Positions 48,584 through 57,743 of a DNA stretch of 64,000 nt are shown piece by piece (position 1 is the stretch's first letter; each line of letters begins with the position of its first letter). The stretch covers positions 39,031 through 103,030 of the forward strand of contig DDKB01000020.1 of assembly GCA_002339675.1 (NCBI GenBank). Reading direction: 5' to 3'. This DNA is from Stutzerimonas stutzeri. GTDB lineage: Bacteria; Pseudomonadota; Gammaproteobacteria; Pseudomonadales; Pseudomonadaceae. Made by a program: the position numbers and the translations under genes. The notes below the pieces were generated by a model. It was not told the origin of the DNA, made no database searches, and was given only the letters and a program-made list of their open reading frames with translations.

Positions 48584-50655
48584 CGGCTTGCTCCAATTTC
48601 ACACATCCCCGCGCGGCACGCTTCGCATATCGGGCAGCGGCTGGCGCCGATCTGCTTGGCCTTGCGCGCCAGCTGCAGTTGGGTATTGGCCAACGCCAGT
48701 CTCGGCTTAGTACCGGCCTTGTCCTGATCTGCCGCCCATGGAATTACCGGTGCGAGAATGTGCAGTCCTGAGCCCATGCCCGGCGCGCCACCCGAATTCA
48801 TCTTGATGGTCGCGCCGTTCAATGTGACCCCGCTGGGGTCGAGTTTGAGAAAGCTGCCGCCGCCTGACGCGGTGAGTTCCATGCCGGCGTCGATGACGAC
48901 TTTGCTTCCGGCGTAGTAGTGAATTTCGTGACCCGCTTCGACGAACTGCCCGGTGCCGATCTTCACGTGCTGGGTGCTGCCCACGGTGAGGTGATCGTTG
49001 GCGCGGATTTCGGTCTTGCGGTCGGCGTGGGTGGTGCGGTGTTCCTCGGCTTTGAATTCGCTGTAGCTGTTGGCCTCGACGGTGTCGTGGCGTTCGTTAC
49101 CCACGCGGATCTTCTGGTCGTGCACGATATTTTCGTCCCAGTTGCGCTGGGCATGAACGTAGATTTGCTCGGCACCTTTGCGGTCTTCGATGCGCAGTTC
49201 GTTGTAGCCGTCTCCGCCGGGGCTCGATAGCGTCTTGAAGACGCTGCGGGTCTTGTTGGCGGGCAGGTCGTAGGGGACGACATGTTCCTTGTGGTACAGG
49301 CAGCCGGTCACCAGAGGCTGGTCGGGGTCGCCTTCGAGAAAGGACACGAGGACCTCCATACCGACGCGGGGAATGGCGATGCCGCCGTAGCGATCGCCGG
49401 CCCAGTTTGAGCTGACACGCAGCCAGCAACTGGTCTTATTGTCGGCCTGGCCTTCTCGGTCCCAGTGGAACTGGACTTTCACACGGCCATATTCGTCGCA
49501 GTGGATTTCTTCACCTGGTGGGCCGGTGACCACGGCGGTCTGGCTGCCAAGTACCTTCGGCTTGGGGTGTTTCAGGGGCGGGCGATAGAGGATATCCCAG
49601 GGCGTGGCGGTGAAGTGGTTGCGGTAGCCGTGAGTGAAGCCGTCACGTGACAACGCATCGCTTGTCACTGACTCTTCCAGAACCTGCGGCTGTTTACCTT
49701 CATGGTGAATCTCGTTGAGCAGCCAGAGCTGGTTCCAGTCGCCGTTCGGGTGCTCATTCATGGTCAGGAAGTGGCCGGTGACCAGCTGCGGTTGGTCGCT
49801 CTCGCCTTGGGCCAGTTCGCAGTCGCTGCGGTGGCGTTCCAGGGCGCGTTGCGCCAGGTGCTTGCCGCGGACGCGCTCGGTGAAGCGGCCGGGGTAGTCG
49901 TAGTCTTCCAGGTCTGGCTGGAACTCGCTCTGGAAGGTGCCCTCGATAGTCAGGCGAGGTTTTTCGAAGTCGTAGTCACGGCGGGTAACGCGGCTGGTGC
50001 GGGTCTCCATGCGCAGCGCGAAACGCTTGATAACCGGCGTGTCAGCGACCAGACCTGAATCCTGCTGATAAACAACCGGCGCAAGCCTGGGGAATCCCGT
50101 CTGGTCGTCGCCGAAAACCAGCACATGACCCGAAGTGCTGTGCTGGAAGTGGTAGTGAATGCCTTCTTCCTCGCACAGGCGCTGGATGAAGTGCAGATCG
50201 GTCTCGTCGTACTGCACGCAATAGTCGCGCTCGGGGTACACCGAACCGAGCCCGAAGCGAAAGGCGTTGGCCTGGATGCCGTGCTCCTCGAGCACCTGGG
50301 CGATGATCTTCTCTACCGTGAGGTGCTGGAAGATGCGCTGGTTGGTGCGATGAGCCAAGTAGGCGAGCTGTGGGCGCAGGGTGATCTGATAGCGCGTCAG
50401 ACGCTTACCGGAATCGCCTTGGGCGACCCGGTAGATCAAACCGTGGATGCCGTTGCCGGCCGGTGAGAGTGCTAAAAAAGCTGGCTGATGCAGCAGCCGC
50501 TCCAGGTCGAGATCAGGGCGCTCGCTAACCAGTTCGAGCTCGAAGGCGAAGGGCTGCGAAAGCGCCTCGCGCCCTTTGAATTCTAGAACCTGCAGATCGT
50601 GCTCGATGCCTTCGATTGCGAGGCTGAAGTGGGTGTCGTTGGCCGGGTTGAACAT
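48580..50655 (-). CDS. vgrG: T6SS spike protein VgrG/TssI with cysteine-rich tail
   Basis: Tip of the T6SS tube dedicated to the adjacent lipase. The 691-aa protein closely resembles the other VgrG of the island through the gp27, gp5 OB-fold (PGEEIHCDEYGRVKVQFHWDREG) and spike regions, but differs at the end. After the spike comes a ~55-residue extension with a helical Leu/Gln/Lys stretch and the cysteine cluster CPICEACRAGMC (Cys 674, 677, 680, 685), typical of a metal-binding knuckle. I chose the ATG at 50655, preceded by AAGGA; the nine extra upstream codons are not supported. It overlaps the DUF4123 gene by four bases. Confidence 0.96.
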   Translation of the reverse strand: MFNPANDTHFSLAIEGIEHDLQVLEFKGREALSQPFAFELELVSERPDLDLERLLHQPAFLALSPAGNGIHGLIYRVAQGDSGKRLTRYQITLRPQLAYLAHRTNQRIFQHLTVEKIIAQVLEEHGIQANAFRFGLGSVYPERDYCVQYDETDLHFIQRLCEEEGIHYHFQHSTSGHVLVFGDDQTGFPRLAPVVYQQDSGLVADTPVIKRFALRMETRTSRVTRRDYDFEKPRLTIEGTFQSEFQPDLEDYDYPGRFTERVRGKHLAQRALERHRSDCELAQGESDQPQLVTGHFLTMNEHPNGDWNQLWLLNEIHHEGKQPQVLEESVTSDALSRDGFTHGYRNHFTATPWDILYRPPLKHPKPKVLGSQTAVVTGPPGEEIHCDEYGRVKVQFHWDREGQADNKTSCWLRVSSNWAGDRYGGIAIPRVGMEVLVSFLEGDPDQPLVTGCLYHKEHVVPYDLPANKTRSVFKTLSSPGGDGYNELRIEDRKGAEQIYVHAQRNWDENIVHDQKIRVGNERHDTVEANSYSEFKAEEHRTTHADRKTEIRANDHLTVGSTQHVKIGTGQFVEAGHEIHYYAGSKVVIDAGMELTASGGGSFLKLDPSGVTLNGATIKMNSGGAPGMGSGLHILAPVIPWAADQDKAGTKPRLALANTQLQLARKAKQIGASRCPICEACRAGMCEIGASR

Positions 50656-50708
50656 GTGAAATCCTTGTCGGAGCGCTTCCATGAAGCCGTTCGGGGCGAA
50701 GGGCGAGG

Positions 50709-50831
50709 CTACGGGTTATCGGTTCGCGCGTTTGCGATGTTCATCAGGTCAACCGGTAGCTGCATCGTATCGATTGCCGCGGCTACGACGTCAGCCAAGA
50801 CAACTGCTGCCAGCAATCGATGAAGATTCAT
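50709..50831 (-). CDS. 40-aa small ORF between sfa and vgrG
   Basis: Translation: MNLHRLLAAVVLADVVAAA, then IDTMQLPVDLMNIANARTDNP, ending in TAG. It begins 16 bases after the sfa stop and is preceded by an ideal AAGGAG at six- to seven-base spacing, better than most genes in the island. The N-terminal half is hydrophobic and could be a weak signal peptide or membrane helix ending near AAA-ID. I recognise no family. The strong ribosome-binding site and operon position support translation; a leader-peptide role is an alternative to a functional small protein. Confidence 0.55.
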   Translation of the reverse strand: MNLHRLLAAVVLADVVAAAIDTMQLPVDLMNIANARTDNP

Positions 50832-50847
50832 GCTCATCTCCTTGAGC

Positions 50848-52350
50848 TCAAAGGGTGCTGGCGCTCACACCCAGGCGCTCCATGCGATAGAGCAGGGTGC
50901 GGCGCGGCAGTCCTAGCTCTCGTGCGGCTTGGCTCTGGTTGCCGCCGTTTTTGCGCAGGCAATCGACCAATAGATTGCGTTCGACTCGTTCGAGCCGCGC
51001 GCGCAAATCCAGCGTGCTGTCCAGGTCGTTATCCACGGTGCGCAGGCTGAAATGTTCCGGTAGTAGTTCGCCGCCGTCGCACAGGAGGACGGCGCGTTCG
51101 ACCAGCCCCTTGAGCTCACGCACGTTGCCGGGAAATGCATAATCGGCCAGTTGTTCGAGCGCCGCGTCTGACCAGCGCACGGTATCGCGCTGCAAAAAAC
51201 CGCAGGCTTTGTCGGCGAAATGCCGCGCCAGTCGAAGGACGTCCTGATCGCGCTCCCGAAGCGGTGGCAATTCGATCGGGAAGATGGACAGGCGGTAGTA
51301 CAGGTCTTCACGAAAACGACCCTCCTCGACGCGCTTGTGCAAGTCCTGATGGGTAGCAGCGACGATTCGGACGTCAACTTTATGGGTGCGCGTGCTGCCG
51401 AGCGGCCGGACCTCGCCTTCCTGCAGGACTCGCAGCAGCTTGGCTTGTAGGGTCAGCGGCATGTCGCCAATTTCGTCGAGGAACAACGTGCCGCCGTCGG
51501 CTACACCGAACAGACCCTCATGGTCGCGCTCGGCGCCAGTGAAGGCGCCCTTTCGATAACCGAACAGTTCGCTTTCGAGCAGGTGTTCGGGCAGGGCCGC
51601 ACAGTTCTGCACGATGAAGGCTTGGCTGCGCCGCGAGCCGCAATCATGGATAGCGCGGGCCACCAGTTCCTTACCGGTACCTGTTTCACCCGTCAGCAGA
51701 ACACTGACCGGGTTGTGCAGGACTTTGCCGATCAGCCCGTAAACCGCTCGCATGCGCGGGCTCTCACCAATAAGCCCGTACCCGCTGGCGCAAGGGCGCT
51801 GTGGAGCGATTTCCGCAGGCGCAGGTTGCGCTGCGCCGCGCAGTCTATTGAGCAGATGCGCCTGGCCAAGGGCGAAGCGGCCAAGGTTGGTCAAGGTTGC
51901 CGCTGCGATGGCGAGGTCCTGGGTGGCGGGACTGGCAGCCACCATCAGCCCGATCGCATGACCTTCGGCGCTTTCCAGCGGCAGACAGAGCAGGCTGCGC
52001 CAAGGGCGCGACGACTCGGGAAGAAATCCGGTCTGATGCAGGTCGGCGTCGAGCTGCGCGATGCTCAGCTGGCGGTTCTGGCTGAGGCAATATTGCAGCA
52101 GTTGTTCGTCCCGGTAATCGCTGGGCAGGCTCGCGCGTTCATGCCGCTGTGAGCCGTCGAACCACTCGGCTGACAGGGTCAGGCGTGTGTGGGTCGCATC
52201 CAGCAGGTAGAGCTGAACAAGCGGGCAGCCAGCCAGTTGCGCCGCCATCTGCACCAGTCCGTCGAGCCAGCCGCGTGTATCAGTTGTCCAGGCCAACTCG
52301 GCGAAGCGATTCAGCAGCGCATCGGTATGCGTCGAAGCCTCGGTAAGCAT
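50848..52350 (-). CDS. sfa2: T6SS sigma-54-dependent transcriptional activator (Sfa)
   Basis: Enhancer-binding protein controlling T6SS transcription with RpoN. The 500-aa protein has an N-terminal GAF-like sensor region (about 1-165), AAA+ domain with GETGTGKE Walker A, the sigma-54 contact GAFTGA in GYRKGAFTGAERDHEGL, FLDEIGDMP Walker B, and a C-terminal Fis-type helix-turn-helix (QSQAARELGLPRRTLLYRMERLGV). No receiver domain, so it responds to level or a GAF ligand rather than phosphorylation. I chose the ATG at 52350: the AAGG serving it lies in the clpV stop region. Symbol by analogy with P. aeruginosa HSI-II. Confidence 0.94.
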   Translation of the reverse strand: MLTEASTHTDALLNRFAELAWTTDTRGWLDGLVQMAAQLAGCPLVQLYLLDATHTRLTLSAEWFDGSQRHERASLPSDYRDEQLLQYCLSQNRQLSIAQLDADLHQTGFLPESSRPWRSLLCLPLESAEGHAIGLMVAASPATQDLAIAAATLTNLGRFALGQAHLLNRLRGAAQPAPAEIAPQRPCASGYGLIGESPRMRAVYGLIGKVLHNPVSVLLTGETGTGKELVARAIHDCGSRRSQAFIVQNCAALPEHLLESELFGYRKGAFTGAERDHEGLFGVADGGTLFLDEIGDMPLTLQAKLLRVLQEGEVRPLGSTRTHKVDVRIVAATHQDLHKRVEEGRFREDLYYRLSIFPIELPPLRERDQDVLRLARHFADKACGFLQRDTVRWSDAALEQLADYAFPGNVRELKGLVERAVLLCDGGELLPEHFSLRTVDNDLDSTLDLRARLERVERNLLVDCLRKNGGNQSQAARELGLPRRTLLYRMERLGVSASTL

Positions 52351-52360
52351 TGGCGGAACC

Positions 52361-54961
52361 TTAAGCGAACTCACAAACCACCGCCCCGTTGCCGTTGAGG
52401 GTTGCATGCACACGTTGTAATGCTTGGCCACTCGCCATGGCGTCGAGCAGCCGATCGACGACCAGTGGCTGCAAATGCTGATCGATCAGATGATCGATCA
52501 GGCGCGCCCCGCTATCGCTGTGAGTGCAGCGCTCAGCCAAGTGCTCGACCAGCGCCTCGCAGTGGCTGAACTGCAATTGGCGGCGCGTTAGGCGTTCACC
52601 GAAGCGCGACAGTTTGAGCGCCACCAGTTCGTTGAGCACGTCGCCCTGGATCGGGTAATAGGGCACCACGCGCATACGGGCCAGCAGGGCTGGTTTGAAA
52701 TGCTGGGTCAGCGCAGGTCGAATCGCCAGCTCCAGGTCTTCGGTCTCTGGTCGCTGGCCGTGCTGACAAAGATCGGCAATCCGGTCGCTGGCGAGGTTGC
52801 TGGTCATCAGGATCAGGGTGTTGCGGAAGTTGATCTCCCGCCCCTCGCCGTCATTGGCCACGCCCTTGTCGAAGATCTGGTAGAAGACGTTCATCACCTC
52901 CAGATCGGCTTTCTCGACTTCATCAAGCAGCACGACCGAGTAGGGCTTCTGGCGAACGGCCTCGGTGAGCATGCCGCCTTCGCCATAACCCACATAACCC
53001 GGCGGCGCCCCGATCAGGCGGGATACGCTGTGCTTTTCCTGAAACTCGGACATGTTGATGGTGGTGAGGAAACGCTCGCCGCCGTAGAGCAGGTCGGCCA
53101 AGGCCAGTGCGGTTTCGGTCTTGCCGACGCCGCTTGGGCCTACCAGCAGAAAGACGCCGACCGGCGCATCGGGCTTGTTCAGTCCAGCAGCCGTGGCACG
53201 CATGGAGCGGTCCAATGCTTCGATGGCCTGTTCCTGCCCGCGTACACGTTGGCGCAGATCAGCGGCAAAGCTGAGTACCTTGCTGTTGTGCTCGCGCGCC
53301 AGCTGGGAGAGCGGTACGCCAGTCCAGTGGCTGATGACCTCGGCCACCAGGCGCGGGCAGACCTCGAAACTCACCAGCCGCTCGGCGGCTTGGGCACTGG
53401 CAAGCTCGACCTGAAGGTCCCTTAGCTCGGCTTCAAGTTGTTTGAGATCAGGATGGGTTTCGTCATCGGATACGCGCTCGGGCGATGTCCGAGCAATCGC
53501 GCATTGCTTGCGCAGATCCAATAGCCGCTCGGCCAGCGCACGTTGACCGGACCAGCGGGTTTCCAACTGCTCGAGTTCAGCGCGGGTTGCCGCAAGGCGG
53601 GTTTCTAGGTTGTCCAGACTATCGGTGTCAATGTGCAGGCCTGCATCGAGGTCACGGCGTAGCGCGAGCCCCTGGCGTTCACCCTCGGCGATCTCGCCGC
53701 GCAGGCGCTCCAGCGCTTCAGGTGCGGCCGCTAGGCTGATGCGTACCCGCGCGCAGGCGGTATCGAGAACATCCACGGCCTTATCAGGTAATTGGCGGCC
53801 GGCCAGGTAGCGGGCCGATAGCTCGGCGGCGGCCACGACGGCGTCGTCGCGCAGGTAGATGCCGTGGCTCTTTTCATACACCGGTGCGAGCCCGCGCAGG
53901 ATGGTCACGGCTTCGTCTACGGTGGGCTCGTGAAGCTGGACCGGCTGGAAGCGTCGTGCGAGGGCCGGATCCTTCTCGAAATACTTTTTGTACTCGCTCC
54001 AGGTGGTGGCGGCGATGGTGCGCAATTCCCCTCGGGCCAGTGCCGGTTTGAGCAGGTTGGCGGCGTCGCCACTGCCGGCCTGACCGCCAGCGCCGATTAG
54101 GGTGTGCGCTTCATCGATGAACAAAATGATCGGCTTGGGGGAGGCCTTGACCTCGTCAATCACGCCTTGCAGCCGCCGCTCGAACTCGCCTTTAACGCTC
54201 GCGCCGGCCTGCAGCAAACCAAGGTCCAGGCACAGCAGCTCGACGCCCTTGAGCGCGTCTGGAACTTCTCCATTGGCGATGCGCAGCGCCAGGCCTTCGA
54301 CGATGGCTGTCTTGCCGACGCCTGCTTCGCCCACCACGATCGGATTGCTTTTGCGACGGCGTGCAAGGATGTCGATCATCTGGCGGATCGCCGCGTCGCG
54401 GCACAGCACCGGGTCAAGCTTGCCGTCGCGGGCTTGTTGGGTGAAGTTGTGAGTGAAGCGCGCCAGGTTGGTCTCGCCCGCTGGCGCCGCGTTGCCACAA
54501 GCCGCCTTCGGTTGCTGAGCCAAGGCGAACTCGCGCAGCCGTTCAGCGTTCAGGCGCGACAATAGCGGTTGGTAGTGGCTGCCGGCATAGCGCATCGGGT
54601 TGCGCAGCAGTGCCAGGATAAGCGCGGCTTGGTCGATCTGGCTCTGGCCGAGTTCAAGGTTCCCGACCAAAAGAGCGTCCTGCAGCCACTGCACCAGTTC
54701 TGCCGAAAACACCGGGTTGCGTGATTCACTGTGTTCGCCACGCGGTTGCAGGGCCTGGGAGAGCGCACCCGCGTCGACCTCGGCGTCCTGCAGCGCGCAT
54801 ACCAGCAAACCTTCGGGGCGCTCCAGCAATCCGAGCAGCAGGTCTTCGACGAGTATCTTGCTGCCGCCACGCACTACACAGCGCTCGGCTGCAGTTTCAA
54901 GATCGCGCTTGGTCTCGGCGTCCAGCGCCTGGACCAGTTGTTGCAGGTCTACGTTGATCAT
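52361..54961 (-). CDS. clpV: T6SS sheath-disassembly ATPase ClpV/TssH
   Basis: AAA+ unfoldase that recycles contracted TssB/TssC sheaths. The 866-aa product has a Clp N-domain (about 1-150), first AAA module with Walker A GEAGVGKTA (211-219) and FIDEAHTLIGAGG, a middle coiled-coil region (about 385-520), and second AAA module with GPSGVGKTE, GAPPGYVGYGEGG and VVLLDEVEKAD. It lacks the ClpP-binding tripeptide. I chose the ATG at 54961, preceded by AAGGAAGATGAA, 10 bases after tssG; the longer frame begins within tssG. Confidence 0.96.
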   Translation of the reverse strand: MINVDLQQLVQALDAETKRDLETAAERCVVRGGSKILVEDLLLGLLERPEGLLVCALQDAEVDAGALSQALQPRGEHSESRNPVFSAELVQWLQDALLVGNLELGQSQIDQAALILALLRNPMRYAGSHYQPLLSRLNAERLREFALAQQPKAACGNAAPAGETNLARFTHNFTQQARDGKLDPVLCRDAAIRQMIDILARRRKSNPIVVGEAGVGKTAIVEGLALRIANGEVPDALKGVELLCLDLGLLQAGASVKGEFERRLQGVIDEVKASPKPIILFIDEAHTLIGAGGQAGSGDAANLLKPALARGELRTIAATTWSEYKKYFEKDPALARRFQPVQLHEPTVDEAVTILRGLAPVYEKSHGIYLRDDAVVAAAELSARYLAGRQLPDKAVDVLDTACARVRISLAAAPEALERLRGEIAEGERQGLALRRDLDAGLHIDTDSLDNLETRLAATRAELEQLETRWSGQRALAERLLDLRKQCAIARTSPERVSDDETHPDLKQLEAELRDLQVELASAQAAERLVSFEVCPRLVAEVISHWTGVPLSQLAREHNSKVLSFAADLRQRVRGQEQAIEALDRSMRATAAGLNKPDAPVGVFLLVGPSGVGKTETALALADLLYGGERFLTTINMSEFQEKHSVSRLIGAPPGYVGYGEGGMLTEAVRQKPYSVVLLDEVEKADLEVMNVFYQIFDKGVANDGEGREINFRNTLILMTSNLASDRIADLCQHGQRPETEDLELAIRPALTQHFKPALLARMRVVPYYPIQGDVLNELVALKLSRFGERLTRRQLQFSHCEALVEHLAERCTHSDSGARLIDHLIDQHLQPLVVDRLLDAMASGQALQRVHATLNGNGAVVCEFA

Positions 54962-54971
54962 TTCATCTTCC

Positions 54972-55979
54972 TTAATGAGTCTGGCTGCCCAGGGTGACCA
55001 TGCCGTCGGCGCGTTCGCTGCCAAGCCAGCTGGTCCAGCCAAGGCGACAGGGGTTTTCGGCGCCGATGCGCATTTCGCGGATTTCCTCGTGACGCAGTTC
55101 CAGGCGTATGTCGTAGTCGAGGGGGTCGCGCAGCGTGAAGCGCACCAGTGCGCACAGTGGCTGGTAACCGTTGCCTACGGGCAAAAACTCGTGGAAGCGG
55201 TCCCAGCTGAGCTGGCGGATGTGGATCCGGAATTTGCCGCCACGATCGCGAACCCGCTCGCCCAGCACCAGGCTTTCACCCAATTGGCTATTGGCACGGC
55301 CGAGGCGGTTCTGTTGCTCGGTGAGAATCTCGACCTGGCGCTCCAAACATTGCTCGATGCGAAGGTCGGCATGTTTGAAGTAGTAGCGCAGCACCGACTC
55401 AATCAATGCTGCCGAATGCGCGCGCAGGCTGAGCAGGCCCAAATAAGGTAGCAAGCGCTTCCAATTAAGCTCGGTGGCGGCGCGAATCTGTTCGCCGCCC
55501 AGTCCGATCAGGGCGAACAGCTGCTCGGACAGCGGATCACGCGCACCGCTGGTGAAGCGCGCACGGTAGCGATACTTCTGCCAGATCGGCAGCATCAGGC
55601 GCTGCAAGCGGTTGTTGAACAGATCGAGAAATTCGCGTGTCGGGTTTCCTTCGGCGCTGTCGCCCAGAGCCTGTTCGCCGTAGAACGCAGGCAGCGGCGA
55701 CCCGGCGCCGAACAGGCTGACCAGATTGATGCGCAGGCGCGCACGCAGCTCGCCGTGCTCCTGAAAAAACTCGACGCGATCAACGTCGCTGCCGGGAAAG
55801 CCCAGGCTCGGGTTGGCCTGGAATTCAACGTGCTCGTAGAGCGCTTCTTCGTCCAGGTCCGGATGCGCGGCTTTTAGACGGTCCATCACCAGCAGCACAC
55901 CCTGGAACAGGCTGTACTCGCGGATGTCCCGGCTGATCCGGCTTAGAGCAGGGGCTGCTGCCCCATGCGCGGCGTCCAT
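54972..55979 (-). CDS. tssG: T6SS baseplate protein TssG
   Basis: Baseplate wedge component that complexes with TssF, TssE and TssK. The 335-aa product has VEFQANPSLGFPGSDVDRVEF, INLVSLFGAGSPLPAFYGEQAL, FLDLFNNRLQRLMLPIWQKYRYRARF and a C-terminal LGLDTWLG-like block (CRLGWTSWLGSERADGMVTLG). The ATG at 55979 makes a 37-base overlap with the end of tssF, a long but plausible overlap for these two genes; a shorter start is not evident. Confidence 0.94.
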   Translation of the reverse strand: MDAAHGAAAPALSRISRDIREYSLFQGVLLVMDRLKAAHPDLDEEALYEHVEFQANPSLGFPGSDVDRVEFFQEHGELRARLRINLVSLFGAGSPLPAFYGEQALGDSAEGNPTREFLDLFNNRLQRLMLPIWQKYRYRARFTSGARDPLSEQLFALIGLGGEQIRAATELNWKRLLPYLGLLSLRAHSAALIESVLRYYFKHADLRIEQCLERQVEILTEQQNRLGRANSQLGESLVLGERVRDRGGKFRIHIRQLSWDRFHEFLPVGNGYQPLCALVRFTLRDPLDYDIRLELRHEEIREMRIGAENPCRLGWTSWLGSERADGMVTLGSQTH

Positions 55980-57733
55980 TGGTACACCTCTCCCTGTGTG
56001 CTCCTGACGCGCAGCTCGTGGTACGAGTTGAGGCTGGCGTACAGCGCAAAGAATTCATTGAGTATCGAGGCGAAGAGGAACAGGTCGCCTTCGCCCAGAT
56101 AACCCTCGGGGTCCATCACCAGCTCGGTTCGCACGCCGCGCACCGGCAGACCACGGTGCAGCCGGTCGACATGCTGGTGCCCGATCTGCTTGAGGCCGCC
56201 GAGCAGGCGCTTGCTGACCTTCTCGGCGTGCTGGTCGTAGTAGCGCGGCAGGTCGTAGGTTTCGAGGATGACTTTGAGCGCCTCGACGTTGGCCAGCGAC
56301 AGGTAGTTCAGTGACATGTTGCTGATCAGCTTCCAGAGAAAGTCGCGGTGCAATGGCGGCGAGTAGCTGGGCGTGACTGGGCTGATGTTGCGAAAGGTCA
56401 GGAACTCGGGCGTTTCTTCGCTGGGCATACAGATGTCGCCCAGACGAAGCTGGCGCGGCAGATTCTGGTTGGTGCAGGTGAGCTCGATGGACAGCGTCTC
56501 GTGTTCGTCCAGATTGCGCAGGCCGAAGCTGAGGTATGTCTCCAGGCCATCGCCCAACATCGAGGGTTGCTGGCGCACGCTGTAGTGTGGGCGTGCCACG
56601 GGGACGTCGAAACTCGGGTCGTGCTCGAAGGACTCGAACGGTACGTATTCTTCGTAGCCCATGCCGCCGGGTTTCCAACCGGTGACGCGGTCAACCGAAA
56701 ATACACCGCAGTGGCTGCTGTCGAGCTCGGACGGCAGTAGCAGATACTGATCCTGCTTGCCGTCGAGGCGAATCGGGATGGCGTCGTGCTCGAACAGATT
56801 GACCACCGGCGTGCAGTACAGGCGCACGTTGTCCAGCGTTGGCCTGATGCGCTGTACACCGGCCTTGTGAATGTCGAAGCGCAGCTCAAAGCCGCGGGCT
56901 TGCTCGAGCACCTCTTGCGGAAGACGCTTGAGGCCATCGAGGCCAAGCAGGTCGACAAACAGAAATTTTTCCTGAAAGGCAAAGTATTCCTGCAGGTAGC
57001 GGTAACCGCGGAACGTATTGAGCGGGTAGGGGATCAGCGCCTGGTCTTCGGTAAATCCCACCGGTTGCAACTTCGTCGGATCGATATGGAGCGCGGGCAG
57101 GTCAACACCGAAACCGTCGGTGAATGGTTTGCCCTTCGCATCCAGCGCGACCAGCTGCACGCCGGCGATATTGCGCAGCAGGCTCAGGTAGAGCATCTGG
57201 CTGATATAACGCTCGCCTGCGAGATGAAGGCGCAGTTGCTTGAGGTTCAATTCGCCGAGATGACCGTCGGCCGTCATCTGCAGGCGAAGACTGAGCAGCG
57301 CGCCGCCGCCCTTGACCGAATAATCCAGGCCATCGAGCGCCAGTGGTAGAACCTCCGTGGCGTAGGCGGTGCGAAAACGGCAGGTCACGCCCTGGATCGG
57401 CTTGGACTCGACCGGTGTATTGCGCGGCACCATGAGTGCGGGCCCTGGGCGTTTGACCGGGTCGAACTGCAACATGCTGAACGCCGGCAGCGGGCGCATG
57501 TAGTTCGGCCACAGGAGGTGCATCAGCGAGTGAGTCAGCTCCGGCAGCTCGTCATCGAGCTTCTGCCGCAGCCGTCCCGTGAGAAAGGCGAAGCCTTCTA
57601 GCAGCCGCTCGACATCCGGATCGCGTCCCGCTTGCCCCAAAAACGGCGCCAACGCCGGGCTGCGCTCGGAGAATCGCTTGCCGAGCTGGCGCAGGGCGGT
57701 GAGTTCGCTCTGGTAGTAGTGGTTGAAGGACAT
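55943..57733 (-). CDS. tssF: T6SS baseplate protein TssF
   Basis: Baseplate wedge protein related to phage T4 gp6. The 596-aa product starts MSFNHYYQSELTALRQLGKRFSERSPALAPFLG, the invariant TssF opening. It also has DPDVERLLEGFAFLTGRLRQKLDDELPELTHSLMHLLWPNYMRPLPAFSMLQF, and QRIRPTLDNVRLYCTPVVNLFEHDA later. Length is standard. It lies 10 bases after the small lipoprotein immunity gene, showing that the PAAR/immunity cassette is inserted into the tssE-tssF junction. Confidence 0.96.
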   Translation of the reverse strand: MSFNHYYQSELTALRQLGKRFSERSPALAPFLGQAGRDPDVERLLEGFAFLTGRLRQKLDDELPELTHSLMHLLWPNYMRPLPAFSMLQFDPVKRPGPALMVPRNTPVESKPIQGVTCRFRTAYATEVLPLALDGLDYSVKGGGALLSLRLQMTADGHLGELNLKQLRLHLAGERYISQMLYLSLLRNIAGVQLVALDAKGKPFTDGFGVDLPALHIDPTKLQPVGFTEDQALIPYPLNTFRGYRYLQEYFAFQEKFLFVDLLGLDGLKRLPQEVLEQARGFELRFDIHKAGVQRIRPTLDNVRLYCTPVVNLFEHDAIPIRLDGKQDQYLLLPSELDSSHCGVFSVDRVTGWKPGGMGYEEYVPFESFEHDPSFDVPVARPHYSVRQQPSMLGDGLETYLSFGLRNLDEHETLSIELTCTNQNLPRQLRLGDICMPSEETPEFLTFRNISPVTPSYSPPLHRDFLWKLISNMSLNYLSLANVEALKVILETYDLPRYYDQHAEKVSKRLLGGLKQIGHQHVDRLHRGLPVRGVRTELVMDPEGYLGEGDLFLFASILNEFFALYASLNSYHELRVRSTQGEVYQWTPRMGQQPLL

Positions 57734-57743
57734 CGAGTTTTAC

